64,000 nucleotides of DNA from Bacteroidia bacterium (GCA_025057395.1 JANWXU010000003.1:1-64000); one strand, 5' to 3'; shown: positions 10,320-21,125, counted from the stretch's first letter. A program made the numbers and translations. Notes: generated from the letters alone by a model not told the origin.

Positions 10320-10688
10320 ATGATCAGTAAGTATTTATTTTTCCTAGTTTTCATTCTCACATGTACAATACCTGCTTTTGCTCAAGTTTACGAATACATG
10401 GTTGTAACCACCGTAGAATCGGTAGTTCCTGGTGGTTTAGGACGTTCGAGAATGATTTCTCAAGATGCGAATGGTAACCTGGAAGAAGTAGAAATGGAAA
10501 ATTTCTTTAGCATGGTAGGAATTAATTTTAAAAATATCCGAAGCAATGATAAAATGATTGCGGATAAACTCAATAAAATGTCTCAAAGTGGTTGGGAATT
10601 GTATTCTGTAAGTACAGGCGTTTATGGAGCAGATAAAAGCACAGGAATATTTATTACGCGGTACTTATTTAGAAAGCCTAAGAAATAA
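10320..10688 (+). CDS. Small secreted protein, weakly DUF4177-like
   Basis: Signal peptide MISKYLFFLVFILTCTIPAFAQ. C-terminal GWELYSVSTGVYG...FITRYLFRKPKK resembles DUF4177-type small proteins. Confidence 0.7.
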   Translation: MISKYLFFLVFILTCTIPAFAQVYEYMVVTTVESVVPGGLGRSRMISQDANGNLEEVEMENFFSMVGINFKNIRSNDKMIADKLNKMSQSGWELYSVSTGVYGADKSTGIFITRYLFRKPKK

Positions 10689-10731
10689 TTTGCCTAGTTT
10701 TAGCTCATTGAAATTAAAATAACTTAAATTG

Positions 10732-10774
10732 GTACTACCCTTATATAATATAAAACAATATAAAAGGGTAGTAC
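10732..10774. terminator. Hairpin between convergent genes, possible bidirectional terminator
   Basis: GTACTACCC(TTATAT)...(ATATAAAA)GGGTAGTAC between the CDS ending at 10688 (+) and the CDS ending at 10822 (-); AT-rich flanks. Confidence 0.6.
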
Positions 10775-10821
10775 TTATAATTTTATATAATTTATATATT
10801 TCGGATTCTTTTGTGTCCTTT

Positions 10822-11814
10822 TTATACCCAACGATATACCATAGCTCCCCATGCCATGCCTGAGCCTACTGCCGCAAAAATAATATTATCCCCTGGCGAA
10901 AGCATATTTTTTTCTACTGTTTCACTTAATAAAATAGGGATGGTCCCTGCAGAAGTATTACCATACCTATCCATGTTTGTCAAAACTTTACTAAAATCCA
11001 TTCCTAGCTTAGCCGCAGTTTCCTTTAATATACCTATGCTAGGCTGATGAGGTACCATATATTTAATATCATCTAGCGTTAGGTGTGCTGCCTTAAGGAC
11101 GTCAGTAATGACCTCCGGCAAAACCCTGACGGCAGTATTATAAATGCCTTTGCCATCCATCTGCCAATAGTGCAAACGCTCTTTTACAGTGGTTTCAGAA
11201 GCAGGCATTTCAGAGCCCCCTGCCGGAACAGTCCAAATAAATTTACCTCTTCCATCGGCTCCTAGCTTCGAAGTAATAAGTCCGTCACCCTTTTCATTAG
11301 GAGAAAAGACAATAGCGCCTGCTCCGTCACCAAAAAATACCGCATCACGCCTTGTCCAGTCTGTAATCTTAGAAAAAGTATCAGCACCAATAACTAAAAC
11401 ATGCTTAATAGCACCTGTAGCCACAAACTGTACCCCCACTGTCATAGCATACATAAAGCCTGTGCATACAGCAGCAATATCAAAAGCACCCGCATTAAAA
11501 GCACCAATTTTCTCCTGTACAAAACTAGCCGTTGATGGGGCTGGCCTATCTGGAGTAGTAGTAGCAACAATAATTAAGTCAATATCATCTGGTGTTAAGC
11601 CCGCGTTTTCTATTGCCATTAAAGCAGCTTTAGAAGCTAGGTCTGAAGTGGTTTCATTTTCCTCCGCTATTCTTCTTTCCTTAATTCCTAGTTTGTTATA
11701 AATCCATTCGGCGTTAGTATCTACAATTGTTTCTAAATACTCATTGGTATATACTTTTTCTGGCAAGCACCTTCCAGTTCCTGAAATTTTTACATTCCTG
11801 ATAATTGGTATCAT
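10822..11814 (-). CDS. fabH: 3-oxoacyl-ACP synthase III (KAS III) family protein
   Basis: Thiolase-fold KAS III motifs: catalytic Cys in IAAVCTGF, VPHQPS (His), YGNTSAGT (Asn), C-terminal GSGMAWGAMVYRW. Confidence 0.85.
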   Translation of the reverse strand: MIPIIRNVKISGTGRCLPEKVYTNEYLETIVDTNAEWIYNKLGIKERRIAEENETTSDLASKAALMAIENAGLTPDDIDLIIVATTTPDRPAPSTASFVQEKIGAFNAGAFDIAAVCTGFMYAMTVGVQFVATGAIKHVLVIGADTFSKITDWTRRDAVFFGDGAGAIVFSPNEKGDGLITSKLGADGRGKFIWTVPAGGSEMPASETTVKERLHYWQMDGKGIYNTAVRVLPEVITDVLKAAHLTLDDIKYMVPHQPSIGILKETAAKLGMDFSKVLTNMDRYGNTSAGTIPILLSETVEKNMLSPGDNIIFAAVGSGMAWGAMVYRWV

Positions 11815-11945
11815 ATTTAGACCATCTAATCATTAATTGGCGTGTAAGCAAATATAATTCAAAAGTTTTAATTTTTCTAAGGCTTTGAGGAATATCGTTC
11901 TAAATTTTTGTAAGAGGGTGATTGGCCAATTATTCTTCAAAAATT

Positions 11946-13886
11946 TCATACTGCTTTGGGTTTAAGAAGTAGCCCTTCAAAAATAGATTCTACTATCGCA
12001 GGGTCTAATAAAGTACTTGTATCCCCAATTTGAGTAGGAGTAGCCCCTTCCAAAAGTTTTCTCAATATGCGGCGCATAATTTTTCCAGAACGAGTTTTGG
12101 GTAAACCGGGTACCACTTGTACATAATCTGGCTTAGCAATAGGTCCAATTTTTTCACTCACCAATTGTTGCACTGATTTGAGCAAGTCTTCAGAAGAAGA
12201 AAATGGTCTATCACAAATAACAAAAGCATAAATTCCTTGTCCTTTAATAGGATGGGGGTAACCTACCACCGCAGTTTCTACGACAGCTTCATGCTCATTA
12301 ATAGCGTTTTCTATTTCGGCTGTACCCAACCGATGCCCTGATACATTTAATACATCATCCATTCTGCCTGTAATGCGAAACATACCAGTAGTAGGCTCAT
12401 ATCGAGCGTTATCGCCTGTTAAATAATAGCCAGGATATTCTTCAAAATATACCTTTTTGAAGCGAGCATGGTCTCTGAAAGTGGTTCTTGCAATGCTGGG
12501 CCAGGGCTGTTTAAAACATAAAGTTCCCTCTGCAGGCTCCTTTAAACTATTCAGAGCAATTTCCTTACCATAACTATCCAAAATAGCCGGTACTATACCT
12601 GGCAAGGGATAAGTAGCATAACACGGGGGAGTTGGCGTAATATTAGCTATTGGAGAAATTACAATGCCCCCTGTTTCTGTTTGCCAATAGGTATCCACAA
12701 TAGGACAGCGTTCTTTTCCCACATGTTTATAGTACCATTGCCATGCCTCCTCATTAATGGGCTCTCCTACAGAACCAAGCACCCTTAAGCTAGATAAGTC
12801 TTTATCTTCTAAATAGCTTGTTCCCTCCAAAAGCAAAGAACGAATCACGGTAGGCGCAGTATAAAAAATAGTCACTTTATACTTTTGTATTACTTGCCAA
12901 AAACGCCCTGGATCTGGATACGTAGGAATTCCCTCAAACATTAAAACGGTTGTACCATTCAGAAGGGGACCATACACCAAATAAGAATGTCCGGTTATCC
13001 ATCCTACGTCAGCTGTACACCAAAAAATATCATCATCGCGAATTTGAAATATATTACGAAAAGTATATCCTACGTAGACCATATATCCTGCCGTAGTATG
13101 CACAATTCCTTTAGGCTTACCAGTAGAACCTGAAGTATAAAGAATAAAGAGCGGAGCTTCAGCTTCCATAGGTACAGCAGGGCACTCAGCAGTAGTTTGC
13201 GCAATCAAATCTTGATACTTCAGGTCTCTGCCCTCCACCCAAGGAATGGCACAGCCTGTATGAATATAAACAATACAGTGTTGAATACCGGGTGCATTTT
13301 GGATAGCTTTATCTGCAATCTCTTTTAGATGAATCTCCTTATTTCCGCGAAATGCACTATCTGCCGTAATTAAAATATGAGCGTCGCTATCATTGATTCT
13401 TTCCGCTAAAGAGGCAGCAGAAAACCCCCCAAAAACTACCGAGTGAATAGCCCCAATACGTGCGCAAGCTAACATACATATAAGTATCTCAGGAATCATA
13501 GGCAAATAAATGCATACCCTATCTCCCTTCTGCACACCTAATTTTTGAAGCATTTGAGCACAGCATAGAACTTCTTCATAAAGTTGGCGATAAGTATACT
13601 TGCGCACACCGTGCATCTTTTCAGTGGGGTCATTGGGCTCCCAAATTAAGGCTAAATGATCCCCTCGTTCAGCTAAATGCCTATCCAAACAATTTTCTGT
13701 AATATTTAGAATTCCTCCATCAAACCAACGAATATTCACGTCTGAAAAGTCTCCAGAGCATACATTTGTCCATTCTTTTTGCCAGTAGAAAGTCTTTGCT
13801 ATTTTGCTCCAAAAATTGGAAGGATTTTCTATGCTTTCTTTATAAGCTGCTTGGTACTCTTGCCATGTAGTAATTTCTGGTTTCAT
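11946..13886 (-). CDS. acs: Acetyl-CoA synthetase (acetate--CoA ligase, AMP-forming)
   Basis: 646 aa; LYTSGSTGKPKGIVHTTAGYMVY, DTYWQTETGG, YLTGDNARYE, NVSGHRLGTAEIE, PKTRSGKIMRRILRKL. Confidence 0.93.
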   Translation of the reverse strand: MKPEITTWQEYQAAYKESIENPSNFWSKIAKTFYWQKEWTNVCSGDFSDVNIRWFDGGILNITENCLDRHLAERGDHLALIWEPNDPTEKMHGVRKYTYRQLYEEVLCCAQMLQKLGVQKGDRVCIYLPMIPEILICMLACARIGAIHSVVFGGFSAASLAERINDSDAHILITADSAFRGNKEIHLKEIADKAIQNAPGIQHCIVYIHTGCAIPWVEGRDLKYQDLIAQTTAECPAVPMEAEAPLFILYTSGSTGKPKGIVHTTAGYMVYVGYTFRNIFQIRDDDIFWCTADVGWITGHSYLVYGPLLNGTTVLMFEGIPTYPDPGRFWQVIQKYKVTIFYTAPTVIRSLLLEGTSYLEDKDLSSLRVLGSVGEPINEEAWQWYYKHVGKERCPIVDTYWQTETGGIVISPIANITPTPPCYATYPLPGIVPAILDSYGKEIALNSLKEPAEGTLCFKQPWPSIARTTFRDHARFKKVYFEEYPGYYLTGDNARYEPTTGMFRITGRMDDVLNVSGHRLGTAEIENAINEHEAVVETAVVGYPHPIKGQGIYAFVICDRPFSSSEDLLKSVQQLVSEKIGPIAKPDYVQVVPGLPKTRSGKIMRRILRKLLEGATPTQIGDTSTLLDPAIVESIFEGLLLKPKAV

Positions 13887-13950
13887 GAACTTAGCATCTT
13901 AAATTCTCGGATAGTAAATTATGATTTTCATACATAAAATAAAACTCTAA

Positions 13951-14748
13951 CTAGTCTTCTAAACTGATTTTTTTTTTGAGCCTATTCTGGGTACGCTTAT
14001 GTAGCCAATACTTAGCATATTTCAAAAATTTAGAAAATGCATTAAAAGAACATACTATAAATCCTGGCCAACCATCACGAAATCCGCCTTTAACAATATA
14101 GGAGCGAATAAATTCTGCCAGAGGCTTTATTATTAGATGATAGCAATTAAGAGGGGCACTTCGATCTGCTAGCTCCTGTACTTGTAAAGAAGAAAATTTA
14201 TTGATTGCTTCCATGTGCTCCTCTAGTGTATGCACTGTATAATGATAGCAAAAGCCATGAAGGTGAACTTCCTTTACGGGCACCTGATAGCAAACTTTTT
14301 CGTGAATATATTCTCCTTGCCAAAATGCCCATTTCCGATTAAAGAGGCGCACTTTTTTATCTGGGTTCCAGCCTGAATATCGAATCCAAAAACCACAATA
14401 GTTGGGTAAACGCGTAATAATTCCAACTGTAGGTACGGTAGGCTCTCTTTGCTTGAAGGCTTGAATAGAAGCAATTAACTCAGAACTCAGTTCCTCATCT
14501 GCATCCAAAGATAATATCCAATCATAAGAAGCTAGCATATTAGCATAATTCTTAGCATTCGCATAACCTTTCCAAGGCTGTTGAAAAAAACAAACATTAA
14601 AAGAAGCACAAATATTAGCAGTATTATCTGTGCTATAAGAATCTAAAACTACAATTTCGTCAGCTACAGAAGTAGCAGCTCGTAAAGTACGGGCAATATT
14701 CTTCTCCTCATTGTAAGTAATAATTACTACCGAAAGCTTAATTACCAT
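13951..14748 (-). CDS. Glycosyltransferase family 2 (LPS core WaaE/KdtX-like)
   Basis: LSVVIITYNEEKNIARTLRA...ADEIVVLDSYSTDNTANIC...WILSLDADEELSSEL. Confidence 0.85.
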   Translation of the reverse strand: MVIKLSVVIITYNEEKNIARTLRAATSVADEIVVLDSYSTDNTANICASFNVCFFQQPWKGYANAKNYANMLASYDWILSLDADEELSSELIASIQAFKQREPTVPTVGIITRLPNYCGFWIRYSGWNPDKKVRLFNRKWAFWQGEYIHEKVCYQVPVKEVHLHGFCYHYTVHTLEEHMEAINKFSSLQVQELADRSAPLNCYHLIIKPLAEFIRSYIVKGGFRDGWPGFIVCSFNAFSKFLKYAKYWLHKRTQNRLKKKISLED

Positions 14749-15016
14749 ACTATGAAGTTATATTTTTGAAAGCTAGCAAACAAAGCTCATTCTCACTCCT
14801 AAAATCTTAGCCCACTTGTAATATGAAACACAGACTAAGACAAAATAACCTGGAATTAATTTTGGGTTGCTTAAAGATGAAAATGAAACGTAACATTTTT
14901 ATAAGATTTCCGTATTTTAACGAGTGCAACAAAAGAAAAGGCAGATAACTATTCAAAATGCTTAGTTTCTTAGTAATTTTATCTTTTAATTAGCACTTTA
15001 AGTACAATAAGCACTT

Positions 15017-18000
15017 ATGCTGGGATTTTTAACCAAACTATTCAAATCTAAAAAATCGAGAGATATAGAAGAAATCGAGCCCTACATAGCCGCCATCAAT
15101 AAGTATTATCAAGAATATGCAAGCTTAAGCGATGACGAGCTAAGAGCCAAAACGCTGGAGTTTAAGGGGCGCATTCGAGACTATGTAGCCGACATCGTTA
15201 ATGAAATGGAAGAAATACGGCAAGAAATAGAAAAAAATCGCTTAGGCGGAGATATTAATGAACTAGAAACCCTATTTACCGAATTTGATAAGCTAAAAAA
15301 ACAACGCAATGCTGCTTACGAAGAAATCTTAAAAGATTTAATCCCAGAAGCTTTTGCGGTAGTAAAAGAAACTTGCCGTCGTTTTGTTCAAAATAAGCAA
15401 TTGGTGGTTACAGCTACTGATTTTGATAGAGAAATTGCTCAACGAAAAAGTAATGTTATTATTGAGGGTGATAAAGCAATTTGGCTAAATAAGTGGCTAG
15501 TGACGGGAGTGCCCACGGAGTGGGATATGATTCATTATGACGTACAATTATTAGGGGGTGTTGTCCTTCACTCTGGTAAGATAGCAGAAATGGCAACCGG
15601 TGAAGGGAAAACTCTCGTTTCCACCCTGCCTGCTTACCTCAATGCTCTAACAGGAGAGGGTGTACATATTGTCACTGTAAATGACTATTTAGCTAAAAGA
15701 GACTGCGACTGGAACGGTCCTATCTTTGAATTTCACCAATTATCTGTAGACTGTATAGATAGGCATCCGCCCAATTCTGAAAGAAGGAGAAAAGCCTATG
15801 CTGCCGATATCGTCTACGGAACTAACAATGAATTTGGCTTCGATTACCTTCGAGATAATATGGTTACCCATCCCCAGCATTTAGTGCAAAGAGACTTGCA
15901 CTATGCTATTATCGACGAAATTGACTCTGTATTAATCGATGAAGCCCGTACTCCTTTAATTATTTCAGGTCCTGTAGAGCATGCTGATGAGTCTGAGTTT
16001 ATTGAATTTAAGCCTCGCATCGAAAGACTAATAGAAAAACAAAGAGAAATAGTCCAAAGCTGCCTACACAAAGCCAAAGAATTGATTAGCGCAAAAAACG
16101 AAAAGGAAGGTGGCTTCTATTTGTTCCGTGCGCATCGGGGGCTTCCTAAATACAAGCCGCTCATTAAATATTTATCGGAGCCGGGTATAAAGCAAATTAT
16201 GCTAAAAACTGAAGCTTATTATTTGCAAGAAGGGGGCAAAAACATGCATATTGTTGACAACGAACTATTATTTACGATTGATGAAAAACACCATTCTATT
16301 GAACTCACAGATAAAGGGCGGCAAGAACTCACCCAAATGGGAGAAGATCCTGATTTATTCGTTCTACCTGATGTAGGAACCCAAGTCGCTGAAATTGAAA
16401 ACAATAAGGCACTAAGTTTAAGTGAAAAAAATCGAAAAAAAGAAGAGCTCTTTCAAAATTACGCTCGCAAGTCTCAAACCCTGCACTCTATTAGCCAACT
16501 TCTCAGAGCTTACACCCTTTTTGAAAGAGACGTGGAGTATATTGTAGAAGATGGCAAGGTAATGATTGTAGATGAACATACAGGAAGGGTATTACCGGGC
16601 AGGCGATATTCCGATGGATTGCACCAGGCTATTGAGGCAAAGGAAAACGTAAAAATTGAGGAAGCTACTCAGACCTATGCTACCATCACGCTACAAAACT
16701 ACTTTCGCATGTATCACAAACTGGCGGGAATGACCGGAACTGCCGAAACAGAAAGCACAGAATTTTATCAAATTTATAAGCTCGATGTGGTGGTTATTCC
16801 CACTAATAAGCCAGTTATCCGAATCGACCATGACGACTTGGTATACAAAACTAAGCGCGAAAAATTCAATGCTATCATAGAGCATATTCAGCAGCTTTCT
16901 CAGGCAGGACGTCCAGTGCTGGTAGGTACCACTTCGGTGGAAACTTCAGAGCTTCTATCGCGCATGCTTCAATTACGTAAAATTCCCCACAATGTATTAA
17001 ATGCTAAGCATCATCAAAAAGAAGCAGAAATTATCGCACAAGCAGGACAAAAGGGCGTAGTAACAATTGCAACTAACATGGCAGGGCGCGGTACAGATAT
17101 TAAGCTAGGACCAGGCGTAAAAGAGCTAGGGGGGTTAGCTATTATTGGTAGTGAGCGGCACGATTCTCGAAGAATTGATCGGCAGCTACGCGGTCGTGCT
17201 GGAAGACAAGGAGACCCCGGATCAAGCCAATTTTTTGTTTCTCTAGAAGATGACTTAATGCGCCTCTTTCAATCTGACAGAATTGCAAAAGTAATGGATT
17301 TCCTAAAAGTGCAAGAGGGAGAAGTCATTCAGCATCCTCTTATTACTAAATCCATTACTAATGCGCAAAAAAAAGTAGAAGAAAACAACTTTGGCATTCG
17401 TAAGCGGCTTCTTGAATATGACGATGTAATGAACATTCAGCGCGAGGCTATCTATAAACGCCGAAGAAATGCCTTATTTGGAGACCGCCTCAAAGTAGAT
17501 ATCGATAATATGATTTATGATGTAAGCCTGCAATTAGCTGAAAGATATCATGCGATATCTGATGCAGAAGGGCTGCGAATGGAGTGCCTAAGACAACTTG
17601 CCTTCGACCCTAACATTTTACAAAGCGATATCGAGAAAATAAGTGTAGAAAGGCTCGCAGACCACATTTATGAACAACTAAAAAAAGCCTACCAACAAAA
17701 GGCTGAATTTATCAGCGAACAAATTGCTAAGGGAGTTAATGAGATTGTTAATAACTTCAACGTTCCCCCATTCCAAATTATCGGTATTAACTTTACAGAC
17801 GGGATCCGTTATATCCCTGTATTTTTAGAAATTGAAAAAATTCAGCAAACTCACGGATTAGAAGCTTTTGCAATGTTAGAACGAACAGTGGTACTTAGCA
17901 TCATTGATGATAAATGGAAAAACCACTTGCGAGTAATGGACGAACTAAAACAGTCGGTACAAACAGCTGTTTATGAACAAAAAGACCCACTCATTGTTTA

Positions 18001-18325
18001 TAAATTCGAGGCCTTTGAAGTATTTCAAAATATGTTAGCTGAAACCAACCTGCAAATTTTATCTTCCTTAATGCGTTCAGAAATTGCCTCTGAAGCAGCT
18101 GCTCAAGAAGAAGTAGTAATAGAAAGAGACGATTTTTCAAAATTACAAACTAGCCATGAAGAATTTCCTTCGCTAAGCTCCCGCATTCCTAAAGCTAGTT
18201 CCTCTAATAATGGAGACTCTTCAACAAGCGCCCCTAGTACTAGTAATACTCAAAGAGAAAATTTATCCCGCAGAGAAAGAAGAGAACTAGAAAGACAAAA
18301 AGCCAAAAAAGCTATTCCCAAATGA
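15017..18325 (+). CDS. secA: Preprotein translocase ATPase subunit SecA
   Basis: 1102 aa; GEGKTLVSTLPAYLNAL, DEIDSVLIDEARTPLIISG, MAGRGTDIKLGPGVKELGG, RIDRQLRGRAGRQGDPGSSQFFVSLEDDLMRLF. Confidence 0.97.
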   Translation: MLGFLTKLFKSKKSRDIEEIEPYIAAINKYYQEYASLSDDELRAKTLEFKGRIRDYVADIVNEMEEIRQEIEKNRLGGDINELETLFTEFDKLKKQRNAAYEEILKDLIPEAFAVVKETCRRFVQNKQLVVTATDFDREIAQRKSNVIIEGDKAIWLNKWLVTGVPTEWDMIHYDVQLLGGVVLHSGKIAEMATGEGKTLVSTLPAYLNALTGEGVHIVTVNDYLAKRDCDWNGPIFEFHQLSVDCIDRHPPNSERRRKAYAADIVYGTNNEFGFDYLRDNMVTHPQHLVQRDLHYAIIDEIDSVLIDEARTPLIISGPVEHADESEFIEFKPRIERLIEKQREIVQSCLHKAKELISAKNEKEGGFYLFRAHRGLPKYKPLIKYLSEPGIKQIMLKTEAYYLQEGGKNMHIVDNELLFTIDEKHHSIELTDKGRQELTQMGEDPDLFVLPDVGTQVAEIENNKALSLSEKNRKKEELFQNYARKSQTLHSISQLLRAYTLFERDVEYIVEDGKVMIVDEHTGRVLPGRRYSDGLHQAIEAKENVKIEEATQTYATITLQNYFRMYHKLAGMTGTAETESTEFYQIYKLDVVVIPTNKPVIRIDHDDLVYKTKREKFNAIIEHIQQLSQAGRPVLVGTTSVETSELLSRMLQLRKIPHNVLNAKHHQKEAEIIAQAGQKGVVTIATNMAGRGTDIKLGPGVKELGGLAIIGSERHDSRRIDRQLRGRAGRQGDPGSSQFFVSLEDDLMRLFQSDRIAKVMDFLKVQEGEVIQHPLITKSITNAQKKVEENNFGIRKRLLEYDDVMNIQREAIYKRRRNALFGDRLKVDIDNMIYDVSLQLAERYHAISDAEGLRMECLRQLAFDPNILQSDIEKISVERLADHIYEQLKKAYQQKAEFISEQIAKGVNEIVNNFNVPPFQIIGINFTDGIRYIPVFLEIEKIQQTHGLEAFAMLERTVVLSIIDDKWKNHLRVMDELKQSVQTAVYEQKDPLIVYKFEAFEVFQNMLAETNLQILSSLMRSEIASEAAAQEEVVIERDDFSKLQTSHEEFPSLSSRIPKASSSNNGDSSTSAPSTSNTQRENLSRRERRELERQKAKKAIPK

Positions 18326-18329
18326 AAAA

Positions 18330-18974
18330 ATGAATATCAGTAGTTATATAGACTACACGTTATTGAAACCTGCAGTATCATTGCAAGCCTTACAAACCCA
18401 TTGTAAGGATGCAATGATACATCACTTTTATGCGGTTTGTGTAAGTCCTTACCACGTTGAAGCAGCCAGAAAAATCCTAAATGGCTCAGCCACTCAGCTA
18501 TGCACTGTTATTGGTTTTCCTTTAGGAAGCACCTATTTAGAGGCTAAATTGCTGGAAGCCTCTATGGCTCTTAGCAAAGGATGCAGCGAACTCGATTGGG
18601 TAATCAATTTAACAGCCTACCGGGCAGGCAAAATATTAGAAATCCAAGATGAACTAGCTCACGCCCGAGAGCTAACCTTTCGGGGTAAGGCCATCCTCAA
18701 AATTATTTTGGAAACAGGCATATTAGCCCTCGAAGAAATTGAGCAATTATGTAATCTCTGCGCTTTGGCAGAAGTAGACTATGTAAAAACCTCCACAGGA
18801 TTTACTCATCCAGGTGCAGAAATAGAAAAAGTAGCTTATATGAGGAAAATACTTCCTCCCACAGTTAAAATTAAGGCTGCCGGAGGAATTAAGAGCTATG
18901 AGCAAGCTTTAGAATTTATAAATGCTGGAGCAAGCAGAATAGGAACATCCTCCCTGCTCCAAACACAATTGTAA
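18330..18974 (+). CDS. deoC: Deoxyribose-phosphate aldolase
   Basis: IDYTLLKP, VCVSPYHV, CTVIGFPLG, LKIILETG, DYVKTSTGF, KAAGGIKSYEQA. Confidence 0.93.
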   Translation: MNISSYIDYTLLKPAVSLQALQTHCKDAMIHHFYAVCVSPYHVEAARKILNGSATQLCTVIGFPLGSTYLEAKLLEASMALSKGCSELDWVINLTAYRAGKILEIQDELAHARELTFRGKAILKIILETGILALEEIEQLCNLCALAEVDYVKTSTGFTHPGAEIEKVAYMRKILPPTVKIKAAGGIKSYEQALEFINAGASRIGTSSLLQTQL

Positions 18975-19059
18975 TAGTTGTAGTAAAGTTGTTCAGCCCC
19001 AAAAGAAACTGCATTATTTCTAGTAATTTGATTATATTTACTTTCCGAATAGCAACAAA

Positions 19060-19851
19060 ATGCTCAAGTACCTTCAAAAACTAAAATGCTTTTGGAGTTT
19101 ATTTCTAGGGTTGAGTACTAGCTTTGCCTACTGCCTAGGGCAATATGGTACTACAAGACCCTATAAAACTCTTACCAATGCTTTTTTAGAAATTCCTATA
19201 ACTTTTAACCTTATGGTAGGGGAAGATGCTAGTCGCCTTGCTACAACTACCCAAGGATTCGGCTCTATTAGTGGATTAGTCTTGATTGATAATATCCACC
19301 TTCGTTCTAAAGTGCTTTTCCGTACTAGTAATCAAACTGGCTTTTTTGTTTCCTCGGGTATCGGATTCATTGCCAAAAAGTATAGATTTGCAGAAAATTT
19401 AGTTTTTGAAAATCGAAATAACCAACTAGTATTTTACCCTGATCCTAATCCGAACCACCAATATAGTACTAATTTTTTTTCTTATAGCAAAAGTAAGCTT
19501 GTACTTACTTACTTCCGTATTCCACTGGCTATAGGATTTAGTGTGCTCAATTATACTACCAAGAAAGAACATCTCAATATTTCAACAGGTGTGATTTTTG
19601 ATGTCTTAACAGGTGCTAAACACAAATTAAAATACACCGAGGATGGCGAAGATAAAATGGACGTACTTCGTACCAATTCCAATATCCATGCTTCCCCTTT
19701 TCAATTAGGAGTGCAAGCACGCATAGAAATGTTTAATGGCCTAGGCCTTTACGGCGCTTATATGCTTACCCCTATGTTTCAAGAAAATAAAGGCCCTCGA
19801 ACTAATGCCTTAGAAGTTGCCATTTACTATGCTGCTAAAATATTTGACTAA
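19060..19851 (+). CDS. Predicted outer-membrane beta-barrel protein
   Basis: N-terminal signal region LFLGLSTSFAYCLGQ, then alternating aromatic/hydrophobic strands (SGIGFIAKKYRF, RIPLAIGFSVLNY, QLGVQARIEMFNGLGLYGAYMLTPMF). Confidence 0.65.
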   Translation: MLKYLQKLKCFWSLFLGLSTSFAYCLGQYGTTRPYKTLTNAFLEIPITFNLMVGEDASRLATTTQGFGSISGLVLIDNIHLRSKVLFRTSNQTGFFVSSGIGFIAKKYRFAENLVFENRNNQLVFYPDPNPNHQYSTNFFSYSKSKLVLTYFRIPLAIGFSVLNYTTKKEHLNISTGVIFDVLTGAKHKLKYTEDGEDKMDVLRTNSNIHASPFQLGVQARIEMFNGLGLYGAYMLTPMFQENKGPRTNALEVAIYYAAKIFD

Positions 19852-19860
19852 CTTTGAAAA

Positions 19861-21081
19861 CTATTCGCTAGCACACTTTTGATACGCCGCTCTATTCCTT
19901 TTAGGAGGAACCCCAGGAAATAGAGTAAGGATTCTTAAAATAAGTCTCACAAGAGTATAAATAATTTTGAGTTGTAGTTTTTGCGCAAGTCCTAAAGAGA
20001 TAGGAGACTCAATTTTGCGGCAAGCAGGCAATACAACCTTTTGCAAATGCTCTTCTACTTCATTTGCAAATTCTGCATTAAATACGTCTACATTAAACTC
20101 AATACTAGCGTAAGCACTTAAGTGGTTTAAATTAAAAGAGCCTACCGTTACCCAAGTTCCATCTACTACAGCTATCTTTGCATGCAAAACCGACTTCTCC
20201 CATTGGTATATGTCAATACCATATTTTTGAAGATAAGTATATAGGTAGCTCGTAGCCTTAGTAAATAAGGGAATGTCAGAAATACCCGATAAAATAATTT
20301 TTACTTTTACTCCCCTTCTTGCCGCCTTTGCTAGCAACCTTTTTAATTTTGCTCCTGGTAAAAAATAACTAGCTACTATCCAAATTGAAGACTTAGCATT
20401 TCTGATAGCTCTAATATAACTACTAGCAATCTGGTACTTGTTTCTAAGCCGGTCGTTTTGACGTAGCCCCACCAAAATATTTCCTTCCGCAGACGCCGGA
20501 TTAAAAATATCCGGCAAGGGGCGAAGTATTAGTTTTTCACTAATTCGCTCACAAATCTTTTGTATTTGTTCACAAACTCTTCCTTCTACTAAAATTGCAA
20601 AGTCTAGCCATGCCTGCTCCTTTCCCCAACCGCTATATTTATTGGCAATATTAATTCCTCCTACTAGCGCAAAATACGAATCAAAAACTACAATTTTGTG
20701 ATGAAGCCTTCGCCCAATAGAAAAACTAGCCCACGAAAAAAGAGGCGCAAATATTCGAAAATGAATACCAGAGGAACAAAACCAAGATTTAAGAGCAGGA
20801 ATAGAATAGTAAGAACCAAAGCCATCAACAACAATATCTATTGTAACTCCCCTTTGAGAAGCCTCCATTAATTTTTGAGCTACCCATTTACCCGTTTCAT
20901 CGTTTTCAAAAATATAAGTTTGTAAGTAAATTGTATGTTTTGATTTTTCAATTAAGGCACCTAGAGTTCTAAAGTACTCTTCGCCTCCCTTAATCAGCTT
21001 AACGGACGCTGCTCTCCAGTAATTATACTTTGTGAAGTATCGGCGTTCAAACTCACTTTTTATACGCCTCAGCGTTGCCAT
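19861..21081 (-). CDS. Phospholipase D-like / cardiolipin synthase family protein
   Basis: Two HKD motifs: HHKIVVFDSYFALVGGINIANKY and HAKIAVVDGTWVTVGSFNLN. Confidence 0.9.
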   Translation of the reverse strand: MATLRRIKSEFERRYFTKYNYWRAASVKLIKGGEEYFRTLGALIEKSKHTIYLQTYIFENDETGKWVAQKLMEASQRGVTIDIVVDGFGSYYSIPALKSWFCSSGIHFRIFAPLFSWASFSIGRRLHHKIVVFDSYFALVGGINIANKYSGWGKEQAWLDFAILVEGRVCEQIQKICERISEKLILRPLPDIFNPASAEGNILVGLRQNDRLRNKYQIASSYIRAIRNAKSSIWIVASYFLPGAKLKRLLAKAARRGVKVKIILSGISDIPLFTKATSYLYTYLQKYGIDIYQWEKSVLHAKIAVVDGTWVTVGSFNLNHLSAYASIEFNVDVFNAEFANEVEEHLQKVVLPACRKIESPISLGLAQKLQLKIIYTLVRLILRILTLFPGVPPKRNRAAYQKCASE

Positions 21082-21125
21082 ACTCCACTATTACCAACCT
21101 TTTCAAAAACTACTATAAAAGCGGG

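Noticed and set aside
11189-11701. 170-aa plus-strand ORF
   Set aside because: Antisense to fabH, which has clear catalytic motifs on the other strand.
14274-14474. 66-aa minus-strand ORF
   Set aside because: Alternative frame inside the glycosyltransferase gene; no support.
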